Source: Roseiarcus sp963784805 (GTDB lineage Bacteria; Pseudomonadota; Alphaproteobacteria; Rhizobiales; Beijerinckiaceae). Taken from it: a stretch of DNA of 64,000 nucleotides. Of this stretch, positions 25,497 to 33,196 are shown in pieces (position 1 is the stretch's first letter; every line of letters begins with the position of its first letter). The stretch is taken from the NCBI GenBank assembly GCA_963784805.1, contig CAWASR010000019.1:186001-250000 (forward strand). The letters run 5' to 3'. A program made the translations under genes and the position numbers. The notes under the pieces are model-generated. The model ran no database searches, had not been told where the DNA came from, and saw nothing but the letters and a program-made list of their open reading frames with translations.

Positions 25497-27320
25497 TCAC
25501 TCCACCGTCACCGATTTGGCCAAATTGCGCGGCTGGTCGGCATCCTTTCCCATGATTACGGCTGTGTGGTAGGCGAGCATCTGGACCGGGGCGGCATAGA
25601 CGATCGGGGCGAAATTGACGCCCATGTCGGGCATCGGCAGGAAATGCTCGATCGGAACCGCCGCCTCCTCGGCCGCGCGTTTCTCGCCGATCAGCACGAT
25701 CCGCCCGCCTCTCGCCGCGACCTCCTGCATGTTGGAGACGATTTTCTCGAACACGGCGTCGCGCGGCGCGATGACGACGACCGGCATCGCCTCGTCGATC
25801 AGCGCGATCGGCCCGTGCTTCAACTCGCCGGCGGCGTAGCCTTCGGCGTGAATGTAGCTCAGTTCCTTGAGCTTCAGCGCGCCCTCGAGCGCCAGCGGGT
25901 ACCCCGTCCCGCGCCCGAGATAGAGCACGTCGCGCGCCCGGGCGATCGAATGCGCCAGCTTCTCGGCCGCCGGCTCGAGCTTCAGGGCCTCGGCAAGGAG
26001 GCCAGGCGTCGCCACGAGCTCGCCGACGAGCGCCATCTCGGTCGCCTCGTCGATCGCGCCGCGCGCCCTGCCCAGTCCGATCGCCAGCGCAGCGAGAGCG
26101 GCGAGTTGACAGGTGAAGGCCTTGGTCGAGGCGACGCCGATTTCCGGCCCGGCCAGGGTCGGCGCCGAGGCGTCGGTCAGGCGCGCGATGCTCGACGTCG
26201 CCACATTGACGACGCCCAAGGTCTTCGAGCCATTGTCCTTGACGTAGCGTAGGCACGCCAGCGTGTCCGCCGTCTCGCCCGATTGCGAGACGACGATCGT
26301 CAGACCGCCCCTGTCGACCGGGGCGTCGCGATAACGATATTCCGAGGCCACGTCGATCTCGACCGGAAGCCGCGCGAAACGCTCGATCCAATATTTGCCG
26401 ATGAGCCCCGCCATATAGGCGGTGCCGCAGCCGACGATCGAAATTCGCGTGAGCTTGGCCGGATCGACCGGCCAGGCGAAGGGCTTCAGCCGCATCGTCG
26501 CCATGTCGAGATAATGCGCCAGCGTATGGCCGACGACTTCCGGCTGCTCGTGGATCTCCTTGGCCATGAAGTGTCGGTAATTGCCCTTTTCGGCGAGCAG
26601 GCTTCCGGCCGGGCTGCGCTGGATGCGCCGCTTGACCGGCTTGCCGGAGGCGTCGCGGATGTCCGCGCCCTGGCGCGTCAGCACGACCCAGTCGCCCTCC
26701 TCGAGATAGGCGACCCGGTCGGTGAAGGGCGCGAGCGCGAGCGCGTCGGAGCCCAGATACATCTCGCCCTCGCCATAGCCGACCGCCAGCGGCGCGCCCT
26801 CTCTCGCCCCGATCAGCAAATTCTCCTCGCCCTCGAACAGATAGACGAGGGCGAAGGCGCCGCGCAGGCGCCCGAGGGCCGCATGGACCGCTTGCTCAGG
26901 GGTCTTGCCGCACGCGAGTTCGTCCTCGACCACGAAGGCGGCGATCTCGGAATCGGTCTCGGTCGCGAACGCGTAGCCCTTGGCCGCAAGCTCCTCGCGC
27001 AGCGCCTTGAAGTTCTCGATGATGCCGTTGTGAACGACGGCGAGCCCGCGCGCGGCGTGCGGATGGGCGTTGGTCTCGGTCGGCTTGCCGTGCGTCGCCC
27101 ACCGGGTATGACCGATGCCGATCGAACCCAGGAGCGGCTCGGCGGCGAGTTTGGCCTCGAGGTTCCTCAGCTTGCCCTCGGCGCGCCGCCGCGCGAGCTT
27201 GCCGTTCTCGAGGGTCGCGATTCCCGCCAAATCATAGCCCCGGTATTCGAGGCGCTTCAGCGCGTCGATGATCGAGCCCGCGACCGCCCCCGACCCCAAA
27301 ACGCCCACAATGCCGCACAT
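25497..27320 (-). CDS. glmS: Glutamine-fructose-6-phosphate aminotransferase (isomerizing)
   Basis: GlmS makes glucosamine-6-phosphate from Fru-6-P and glutamine, feeding UDP-GlcNAc, peptidoglycan and lipid A. The 607-residue protein begins M-C-G-I-V-G with the nucleophilic Cys2, followed by the class II glutaminase domain (GHTRWATHGKPTETNAHP, split at His). Two SIS domains follow (about 285-600) with ESGETADTL-like SQSGETADTLACLRY and the C-terminal LAKSVTVE that shields the tunnel. No glmS ribozyme-like sequence was recognised upstream, as expected in Gram-negatives. Confidence 0.97.
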   Translation of the reverse strand: MCGIVGVLGSGAVAGSIIDALKRLEYRGYDLAGIATLENGKLARRRAEGKLRNLEAKLAAEPLLGSIGIGHTRWATHGKPTETNAHPHAARGLAVVHNGIIENFKALREELAAKGYAFATETDSEIAAFVVEDELACGKTPEQAVHAALGRLRGAFALVYLFEGEENLLIGAREGAPLAVGYGEGEMYLGSDALALAPFTDRVAYLEEGDWVVLTRQGADIRDASGKPVKRRIQRSPAGSLLAEKGNYRHFMAKEIHEQPEVVGHTLAHYLDMATMRLKPFAWPVDPAKLTRISIVGCGTAYMAGLIGKYWIERFARLPVEIDVASEYRYRDAPVDRGGLTIVVSQSGETADTLACLRYVKDNGSKTLGVVNVATSSIARLTDASAPTLAGPEIGVASTKAFTCQLAALAALAIGLGRARGAIDEATEMALVGELVATPGLLAEALKLEPAAEKLAHSIARARDVLYLGRGTGYPLALEGALKLKELSYIHAEGYAAGELKHGPIALIDEAMPVVVIAPRDAVFEKIVSNMQEVAARGGRIVLIGEKRAAEEAAVPIEHFLPMPDMGVNFAPIVYAAPVQMLAYHTAVIMGKDADQPRNLAKSVTVE

Positions 27321-27521
27321 CGGCTTTTAACCTCGTATGACCCTAACCCGGACGATGCAAGCGTTAGGCCAATGACCGGCGCGCTCACAAATCACAATGG
27401 ATGAAGGATTGTGAAGGCCGGGCGTTTTGCCGCAGGGCTTCGGATTGCGCCGGCCGAGGCGTTCGGTTACCAATCCTTTCGGAACCGGACGGAAGTGGGG
27501 CCGGATCGTCAGGGCGTTCAG

Positions 27522-27989
27522 GTGAACAGCCGGGGCCGGAGGCAAGGACGTCGAGCGCGGCGGGCGCGTCCCGGCGGCGCGTCGTTCCGTTCGCCGTTGG
27601 CGGCGCTCATCGTCGCGCTGTCGCTCATCGTACAACTCGTCGCCATTCCCTATCACCAGGCGCGGGCCGCGCCCGAGTACGCGGACGCGGACATCGCGGC
27701 GGTCGCCGCGGGTCTCAAGGCGACCTTCGGCGACGTCGCGTTCCTGTGCGTGCAAGCCGACGACAACGGCGCGCCGGCGGGCCACAACCGAAGCGGCCAC
27801 TGCAACGATCGATGCCCGCTGTGCCGGTTCCTGGCGCAGGCGGCGACGCTCGTCCCGCCGGATGTCCCTGCTCTTCCGGCGCTGCTCCACGTCGATCGCC
27901 GACCGATCAGCGCCGCGCCGCAATTCGGCGCCTTGGACGCCTTCCCGGCCCCAGCCAACCGCGCCCGGGCGCCGCCTCTCTCCGTCTGA
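27522..27989 (+). CDS. DUF2946-like protein preceding copC
   Basis: About 155 residues: a basic N-terminus, one hydrophobic segment (LAALIVALSLIVQLVAIPYH) that looks like a signal or anchor, then a periplasmic region with CNDRCPLCRFLAQAA. The C-x(3)-C-P-L-C cluster plus nearby histidines is the DUF2946 pattern, and such genes often accompany copper or heavy-metal export genes. GTG at 27522 is the preferred start; an ATG-free extension to 27411 is possible. It is 73 bases upstream of copC, supporting a copper-related periplasmic role, which is inference. Confidence 0.6.
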   Translation: MNSRGRRQGRRARRARPGGASFRSPLAALIVALSLIVQLVAIPYHQARAAPEYADADIAAVAAGLKATFGDVAFLCVQADDNGAPAGHNRSGHCNDRCPLCRFLAQAATLVPPDVPALPALLHVDRRPISAAPQFGALDAFPAPANRARAPPLSV

Positions 27990-28062
27990 CGACGACACCG
28001 TATTCGCCGCGCTTTCTCAGGGCGCGCGCGAGCGCATCCACTCAGACTGAAGGCGACCCTCA

Positions 28063-28458
28063 ATGTCACAACCACTCTTTCGTGCGCGACCGCCGCGCCA
28101 AACCATGGTCGCGGTCGCCGCTTCGCTCGCCCTTGCCTGCATGGCTTCGTCGGCCTATGCGCATGCCCACCTCGTCAAGGCGACGCCCGCCGTCGGCGCC
28201 ACAGTCGCCTCGGCGAGCGAAATCCGGCTCAAGTTCAGCGAGGGCGTCGAACCGCGCTTTTCGGGCATAACGCTGACTGCGGCCAACGGCTCCAAAGCGC
28301 CGCTGGGTCGACCGAAAGTTGAGCGCGGAGACAAAAGCGTCCTGATCGCGCCGATCGCCAAACCATTGGCGCCTGGAGCCTATACCGTCCACTGGCATGC
28401 GGTCTCGGTCGACACCCATCATACCCAAGGCGAGTTCCGCTTCACCGTGAAGCGCTGA
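28063..28458 (+). CDS. copC: Copper resistance protein CopC
   Basis: A 131-residue periplasmic cupredoxin-fold copper carrier. The signal peptide ends at A-Y-A, leaving the mature N-terminus H-A-H-L-V-K-A-x-P, whose first His is a Cu(II) ligand in the family. The C-terminal HWHAVSVDTHHTQGEF supplies further His/Asp ligands. GAAGG lies 9 bases before the ATG. It is followed by a PCu(A)C gene and copD, making a CopC-chaperone-CopD import or delivery set. Confidence 0.93.
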   Translation: MSQPLFRARPPRQTMVAVAASLALACMASSAYAHAHLVKATPAVGATVASASEIRLKFSEGVEPRFSGITLTAANGSKAPLGRPKVERGDKSVLIAPIAKPLAPGAYTVHWHAVSVDTHHTQGEFRFTVKR

Positions 28459-28527
28459 TCGCCCGCATGGGCCTTTACTCGGCCCTCGACACTCGAAGAC
28501 AATGCTTCAAACCGGAAAGGTCAGGCC

Positions 28528-29028
28528 ATGACGCGCTTTCAAGCTTTCGCCCTTGCGCTCGCGCTCATCGTGGGCGCGTCCCCAATTTTCGCCCAGGAAT
28601 TCAAGGCCGGCGACATCGTGATCGAGAAGCCATGGGCGCGCGCGACGCCGAAGGGCGCCGAAGTCGGCGCCGGTTATCTGACCATCCTCAACAACGGCGC
28701 GACGCCCGACCGCCTGACCGGCGCCGCGGCCGATTTCGCCACGGTTGAAGTCCATGAAATGAAATCTGTGGGCGGCGTCATGCAGATGCGCGAACTGAAG
28801 AGCGGCCTCAACATTCCCGCCCACGGCTCGATTGGGCTCGCGCCCGGCGGCTATCACCTGATGTTCACTCATCTGACGCATCCGCTGAAGAAGGGCGACA
28901 CCGTCAAGGCGACGCTCACCTTCGAGCACGCCGGTTCGGTCGAGGTCCAGTTTCCGGTGCTTGGAGTCGGCGCCTCGGACGCCGGCGCCATGAAGGGCGG
29001 GAAGATGGGCGACATGAAGAAGAAGTGA
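28528..29028 (+). CDS. Periplasmic copper chaperone PCu(A)C
   Basis: This 166-residue protein has a signal peptide (AFALALALIVGASPIFA) and the PCu(A)C metal site H-E-M-x(8)-M-x-M then H-L-M about 40 residues later (VHEMKSVGGVMQM, GGYHLMFTHL). Family members carry Cu(I) to cytochrome oxidase CuA or other copper enzymes. The C-terminal tail is Met/Lys-rich (AMKGGKMGDMKKK), possibly an extra copper-binding tail. It lies between copC and copD. Confidence 0.9.
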   Translation: MTRFQAFALALALIVGASPIFAQEFKAGDIVIEKPWARATPKGAEVGAGYLTILNNGATPDRLTGAAADFATVEVHEMKSVGGVMQMRELKSGLNIPAHGSIGLAPGGYHLMFTHLTHPLKKGDTVKATLTFEHAGSVEVQFPVLGVGASDAGAMKGGKMGDMKKK

Positions 29029-29077
29029 CGGACGGCATGCGAAGGCGGGCGCCGTCGCGGCGCGCGGGCGACCGCGC

Positions 29078-29950
29078 ATGACCGCGCTCGCCATCTGCCG
29101 TTTCGCGCATTTCATGGCCGCGATGCTCGCATTCGGCGCAAGCGCCTTTCTTTGGCTCTACGCTCCAGAAGGCCTTCGACGCCGGCTTTCGCCGACGATC
29201 TGGCGTATCGTGGCGACGTCGAGCGTCGTCGCCCTCGTCACCGCGATTGTGTGGCTGGCGCTCGAGGCGGCCTCGATGGCCGGCGACTGGAGCGCGGGGA
29301 TCGATCCCGTCATTGTCGGCGAAGTCATCACCGACACCGTCTTTGGAAACGCCTGGGCGCTGCGGCTCGTCCTGGCGACCGCGCTCGTCGCTGTCGTCGC
29401 CGTCAGTCCGCGCGACCGCTGGGCGCCGGTCATGTTTCTCTCCGCGGCGCTGCTCGCCAGCCTTGGCCTCGTCGGCCACGCCGCGATGCAAACCGGCCTC
29501 GTGGGCATTGCGCATCGCGCCAATCACGCCGTCCATCTGCTGGCGGCCGGCGCCTGGCTTGGCGGGCTCGTTCCCTTCGCCATGTGCTTGAACGCGTATC
29601 GCGATGACGATCTCCGGCCGAGCGCGGTCCACGCGATGGCTGGCTTTTCCTTCTGGGGGCAATTCGTCGTCGCGGGCGTCCTGCTGACCGGCGGCGTCAA
29701 TATCGCGCTGATTTCCGGCCGTCTCCCGATCCCGCCTACGACGCCCTACCGCGCGCTGCTCGATGCGAAGATCCTGATCGTCGGCGTCATGGTCGCGCTC
29801 GCGCTCTTCAATCGCTATTATCTCGCGCCCAGGCTCAGGCCCGGCGCGACCGCCCTCGCCGCGCTGCGCGCCACCTGCGTCAGCGAAGTCGCGCTTGGAA
29901 CCGTGGTCGTCGCCCTCGTCAGCTTCTTCGCCCTGCTCGATCCGGCGTGA
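29078..29950 (+). CDS. copD: Copper resistance protein CopD family membrane protein
   Basis: A 290-residue integral membrane protein with eight predicted helices. Conserved histidines occur in RFAHFMAAMLAFG, GHAAMQTG and RANHAVHLLAAGAWLGGL, the CopD (PF05425) pattern for copper passage across the inner membrane. It is the last gene of the DUF2946-copC-PCu(A)C-copD set. In a methanotroph such a set would help supply copper enzymes; no such enzyme is in the window. Confidence 0.9.
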   Translation: MTALAICRFAHFMAAMLAFGASAFLWLYAPEGLRRRLSPTIWRIVATSSVVALVTAIVWLALEAASMAGDWSAGIDPVIVGEVITDTVFGNAWALRLVLATALVAVVAVSPRDRWAPVMFLSAALLASLGLVGHAAMQTGLVGIAHRANHAVHLLAAGAWLGGLVPFAMCLNAYRDDDLRPSAVHAMAGFSFWGQFVVAGVLLTGGVNIALISGRLPIPPTTPYRALLDAKILIVGVMVALALFNRYYLAPRLRPGATALAALRATCVSEVALGTVVVALVSFFALLDPA

Positions 29951-29997
29951 GGCTCGGACGCGAACGGCGCCCAGCGGCGCCAGCCCCCGCCTCACCT

Positions 29998-30114
29998 CTA
30001 CCCCGCCAGTCCCCGCCAATAGTCGATCATCCCCACTCCCGCCGACCGCCGCTTCGTCCGGGCGAGCGCCTCATGCGGTCGAGTCGGCCTGGTCGTCGTG
30101 GCGGCCTTGCCTCC
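29998..30114 (-). pseudogene. Remnant resembling the small gene at 30598-30762
   Basis: Minus-strand reading ends RPTRPHEALARTKRRSAGVGMIDYWRGLAG and then TAG. Its block resembles the C-terminus of the 54-residue ORF on the other side of the DUF559 unit (RRHEALAWMRAKRQGM, then DWR). The DNA shares CGACnGCATGAGGCGCTnGCCnGGA and an upstream CAAGGCCGC. The 5' part is missing where the palindromic repeat begins, so this looks like a diverged, truncated copy. The protein family is not recognised. Confidence 0.35.
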
Positions 30115-30163
30115 CTTTCCCCTCGGGGGGAAGGTGTCGCGCCCGAGGCGCGACGGATGAGGG
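30115..30163 (+). repeat. Left bipartite palindromic (REP-like) repeat flanking the DUF559 gene
   Basis: The 49-bp sequence has a first imperfect palindrome (CTTTCCCC/GGGGGGAAGG) and a second perfect one (TCGCGCC-CGA-GGCGCGA), then CGGATGAGGG. The same architecture appears inverted at 30544-30586. The layout matches the abundant intergenic palindromes of rhizobial-type genomes (first hairpin GGGAGAAGG, second hairpin, CGGATGAGGG). Confidence 0.75.
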
Positions 30164-30170
30164 TGGTCGC

Positions 30171-31382
30171 ATGAAGACCGACGAAGGGGTTCCTCCGAGC
30201 CAGCGCGCTCGCGCCCGCGCAATGCGGGGCGCGCCGACCGATGCGGAGCTTCGCCTCTGGCGGCTGTTGCGCGACCGACGATTGTGCAGCTTGAAGTTTC
30301 GCCGGCAGGTTCCGGTCGGACCCTATATTGTCGATTTCCTTTGCGTCGGCGCGAAGCTCATCGTCGAGGCCGACGGCGCTCACCACGCGGAGAACCCTCG
30401 CGACAAAACCCGAGACGCCTATCTCTCGCGCCAGGGCTGGACAGTGCTGCGCTTCTGGAACCACGAAGAGTTGCAGAATCGCGAGGGGGTGCTGGCGACC
30501 ATTCTGGCGCGAGCCGGTTTGCCGTGGCGAGGCCCGCTCCTTGCCCTCATCCGGCGCTTCGCGCCACCTTCTCCCCGAGGGAGAAGAGAAGCGCCCCCTA
30601 CCAACGCCGAAAAAACTGGCGCCAGTCCGCCAGGGTCATTCCCTGGCGCTTCGCCCTCATCCAGGCCAGCGCCTCATGCCGTCGCGGCGACTGCGGCCTT
30701 GCGGATGTGGAAAGCTTCTTGCCGCGCCCGACGAATACGGGCATCGTGCGGGATGCGCTCATCGTTAGCGCGTTTGGGGGGCGCATCGAACATGGCACGC
30801 AACGCGATCGTCGCCATGGTCCTCGCCCTCTCTCTTCCTCTCGGAGGCTGCGGCGGGGGGATGGGCCTGGCCGTGGGCGTGGCGACGCGGGTCGCGGGCA
30901 CTGGCGACGCCTACGCCGCCTGGAAAGCCTCGGCGCCGCCAATTCCGCCTCAGGCCGGCCGCCTCATCGTCTACGCGCCGAACCGGCAGATGTCGGTATG
31001 GACCTCCGACTGGGCGACCGGCGGAGAATATGTTTTCGACGTCAACCGAGACGTATGCGACGTCATCGGAGACAGTTTCGCGTATCTCGATCTTCCCGCC
31101 GGGGCCTATTCGGTGTCCGCGAGCGATATCAAGAAGTTCCCCGGCGGATTCCAGAAAGGCAAATACGCCGTAACGGTAAAAGTTGTCCGAGGACAATCGA
31201 CGTTCGTGCGCATCGATCCGGTCGCGGGAAAGGCGACGCTGGTCACCGTCGGGGGGCCGGCGGTGCGTCCGGTCGTGGTCGGCAGGGCGACAGCGGAGGC
31301 TGAAATGGCGAAACTGCCTCTCGACACCCATGTCGCCTCGTTCGCCTGCAAGCCAAGAGCGGCCGAGGATCGGGGCTCCTAG
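30171..31382 (+). CDS. DUF559 endonuclease-like ORF reading in frame into a lipoprotein gene
   Basis: ATG at 30171 opens a DUF559 protein: TDAELRLWRLLRDRRL, KFRRQVPVGPYIVDFLC, then LIVEADGAHHAENPRDKTRD and GWTVLRFWNHE (about residues 20-105). DUF559 has the Vsr/PD-(D/E)xK nuclease-like fold; the E-A-D-G-x-H core is visible. No stop occurs where the domain ends. The frame crosses the right repeat and a 200-base stretch of low-quality coding and joins the lipoprotein starting at 30792. I regard the long ORF as two genes joined by loss of a stop, not a real fusion. The unit lies between inverted palindromic repeats and is probably a small mobile or repeat-maintained element. Confidence 0.6.
   Translation: MKTDEGVPPSQRARARAMRGAPTDAELRLWRLLRDRRLCSLKFRRQVPVGPYIVDFLCVGAKLIVEADGAHHAENPRDKTRDAYLSRQGWTVLRFWNHEELQNREGVLATILARAGLPWRGPLLALIRRFAPPSPRGRREAPPTNAEKTGASPPGSFPGASPSSRPAPHAVAATAALRMWKASCRARRIRASCGMRSSLARLGGASNMARNAIVAMVLALSLPLGGCGGGMGLAVGVATRVAGTGDAYAAWKASAPPIPPQAGRLIVYAPNRQMSVWTSDWATGGEYVFDVNRDVCDVIGDSFAYLDLPAGAYSVSASDIKKFPGGFQKGKYAVTVKVVRGQSTFVRIDPVAGKATLVTVGGPAVRPVVVGRATAEAEMAKLPLDTHVASFACKPRAAEDRGS
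30544..30586 (-). repeat. Right bipartite palindromic (REP-like) repeat, inverted relative to the left copy
   Basis: Read on the minus strand it is CTTCTCCC-TCG-GGGAGAAG (perfect 8-bp stem), GTG, GGCGC-GAA-GCGCC-like second hairpin, then GGATGAGGG. It matches the order of the left copy at 30115-30163 in opposite orientation, bracketing the DUF559 domain. Confidence 0.75.
30598..30762 (-). CDS. Small basic protein of unknown family (54 aa)
   Basis: Minus-strand ORF MSASRTMPVFVGRGKK to the C-terminal block RRHEALAWMRAKRQGMTLADWRQFF. The block has the helical, Trp-containing look of a genuine small protein and has a partial copy at 29998-30114. It lies antisense to the poorly coding linker of the DUF559 frame and divergent from the lipoprotein gene. 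No function recognised; it may not be expressed. Confidence 0.4.
   Translation of the reverse strand: MSASRTMPVFVGRGKKLSTSARPQSPRRHEALAWMRAKRQGMTLADWRQFFRRW
30792..31382 (+). CDS. Outer- or inner-membrane lipoprotein, DUF2846-like
   Basis: This 196-residue protein starts MARNAIVAMVLALSLPLGGC with a lipobox L-G-G-C at about 17-20. The mature part contains GRLIVYAPNRQM and FAYLDLPAGAYSVSASD, the beta-sandwich pattern seen in DUF2846-type lipoproteins (YLDLPAGxY). It also has VVRGQSTFVRID. The gene is in the same open frame as the DUF559 domain upstream, but signal peptide and lipobox make ATG at 30792 its true start. It converges with glmU. Confidence 0.72.
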   Translation: MARNAIVAMVLALSLPLGGCGGGMGLAVGVATRVAGTGDAYAAWKASAPPIPPQAGRLIVYAPNRQMSVWTSDWATGGEYVFDVNRDVCDVIGDSFAYLDLPAGAYSVSASDIKKFPGGFQKGKYAVTVKVVRGQSTFVRIDPVAGKATLVTVGGPAVRPVVVGRATAEAEMAKLPLDTHVASFACKPRAAEDRGS

Positions 31383-31533
31383 GGTTTTGCTTCGCCGCGA
31401 CTTCGCGCAATCCCGGCGGCTGCCGCGGGCGGCGGTAAACGCGGGTCTAACTGATTGAAATGACGTGACCCGTGCGGAAAAACGGCGGTAAACCATTCCT
31501 GCGCGCTTCCCGCGCTGCCTGGCCAACCTGCCG

Positions 31534-32880
31534 TCACGACTTCTTGTTCCTCGCCCGGAACGCCTTCGCCCAGCCGGCCCGCGCCTCCTGACGGCCGCGC
31601 GCCACCGCCAGCGCGTCGGGGTCGACGTCCTTGGTGATGACCGAGCCCGAGCCGACATAGGCCCTGTCCCCGATCGTGACCGGGGCGACGAGGGCGGAAT
31701 TGGAGCCGATGAAGGCGCCGGCGCCGATGTCGGTCTTGAATTTCGAATAGCCGTCGTAGTTGCAGGTGATCGTGCCGGCGCCGATGTTGGCGTTGGCGCC
31801 GACGCGCGCGTCGCCGATGTAGCTCAGGTGATTGACCTTGGCGCCCTCTTCGATCCTGGCGTTCTTGATCTCGACAAAGTTGCCGACCTTCGCCTTGGCG
31901 GCGACGTCCGCCCCCGGCCTCAGCCGCGCATAGGGTCCGATCGAGGCGCCGCTCGCGATCCGCGCCCGTTCGAGGTGCGAGAACGCGTGGATGACGGCGC
32001 CGTCGTCGATGACGACGCCGGGGCCGATCACGACATGCGGCTCGATCAGAACGTCGCGGCCGATGACCGTGTCCCAGGACAGGAACACGGTCTCGGGGGC
32101 GACGAGGGTCGCGCCATCGACCATTACGCGACGGCGCAGCCGCGCCTGCATAAACGCTTCCGCCTCGGCGAGCTGCGGCCGGTCGTTGACGCCAGTGACC
32201 TCCCGCGCGTCGGCGGTAAGGGCGCGCGCGCTGAGCCCGCGCCTGTTTGCGATCTCGACCACGTCGGTGAGGTAAAATTCCTTTTGCGCATTTTCGGGCG
32301 TCACCGCCTCCAGAAGGCTGAGGGCCTCGGCGCCGGCGAAGGCCAACGGTCCGGCGTTGCAGAGCGGGGCCGACTTCTCCTCGGCGCTCGCGTCCTTGTC
32401 CTCGCGGATCGCGACCAGGCGGCCGTCGCGCTCGATGAGACGGCCGTACCCGGCCGGGTCGGCGGGCGCGAAACCGAGCGCGACGAGGCCGGCGCCATCC
32501 GCCAGGCTTTGGCGCATCGCCGCGAATGTGGCGCCGGTGATCAGCGGAATGTCGGCGTAACTGACGAGAATGTCGTCGTAGCCGCGCTCTATCATCTCCC
32601 GCGCCGCCAGAACGGCGTGGGCGGTGCCGCGACGCTCGGCTTGAACAAATATTCGCGCTTCCGGCGCGGCCCTTCCGACTTCGGCCGCGACGTCGTCGCG
32701 ATGGGGCCCAACGACGACGGCGACATCGCCCGGCCCCGCCTCCCGAACGGCCGAGAGCGCGTGAGCGAGCAGCGATCGGCCCGCGATCTCATGCAGGACC
32801 TTGGGCCGGCTCGAGCGCATGCGGACCCCCTCGCCGGCCGCGAGAACGATGGTCAGACCACGGCGGACGTCGGAAGTCAT
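31534..32880 (-). CDS. glmU: Bifunctional GlcNAc-1-P uridyltransferase / GlcN-1-P acetyltransferase
   Basis: GlmU makes UDP-GlcNAc in two steps. The 448-residue protein has the pyrophosphorylase motif L-A-A-G-E-G-V-R-M-R-S-S-R-P-K-V-L-H at about 11-28 and nucleotide contacts VSYADIPLI. A left-handed beta-helix acetyltransferase domain follows from about 250 (VVIGPGVVIDDGAVI, VGNFVEIKNA, NHLSYIGDARVG, YDGYSKFKT). ATG at 32880 has GTGGAG upstream and is the family start. It works downstream of GlmS (25.5-27.3 kb) and feeds LpxA. Confidence 0.96.
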   Translation of the reverse strand: MTSDVRRGLTIVLAAGEGVRMRSSRPKVLHEIAGRSLLAHALSAVREAGPGDVAVVVGPHRDDVAAEVGRAAPEARIFVQAERRGTAHAVLAAREMIERGYDDILVSYADIPLITGATFAAMRQSLADGAGLVALGFAPADPAGYGRLIERDGRLVAIREDKDASAEEKSAPLCNAGPLAFAGAEALSLLEAVTPENAQKEFYLTDVVEIANRRGLSARALTADAREVTGVNDRPQLAEAEAFMQARLRRRVMVDGATLVAPETVFLSWDTVIGRDVLIEPHVVIGPGVVIDDGAVIHAFSHLERARIASGASIGPYARLRPGADVAAKAKVGNFVEIKNARIEEGAKVNHLSYIGDARVGANANIGAGTITCNYDGYSKFKTDIGAGAFIGSNSALVAPVTIGDRAYVGSGSVITKDVDPDALAVARGRQEARAGWAKAFRARNKKS

Positions 32881-33196
32881 GCGTTGCTCCACTTCGAAAC
32901 GGCTCTCCAGCGACAAAAGCCACGCTTCGGGCCGCTCGAGATCTTTGCGCCACGCAATCCAATCAAAGCCGGATCGGGAATTCGTTCGACCGCCCGGGAC
33001 GCGGAATTGACCGTTTTCCCAGCGGCCCAAATTGCGTCTCGCTGCGTCGCAATAAATTATATACAACCTATCCGCTAGGGAAGGAACGTGGCAGGCTTCC
33101 TTCACTAAGGCGCTGTTCTTTCACCGTGTCTTAAAGAGACGCCGTTTAGGGCCGTCTGCGGCGGCCAGCCTTGGCGGAGAGCGAACGAAGACCACG
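32881..33196. other. 316-bp divergent intergenic region (glmU / opgG)
   Basis: The stretch holds leaders for glmU (left) and opgG (right). An AT-rich patch at about 33049-33072 (AATAAATTATATACAACC) stands out from the GC-rich surroundings and is a likely promoter core, though direction and exact boxes are uncertain. The upstream extension of the glmU frame through here has no homology. Nothing else was seen. Confidence 0.4.
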
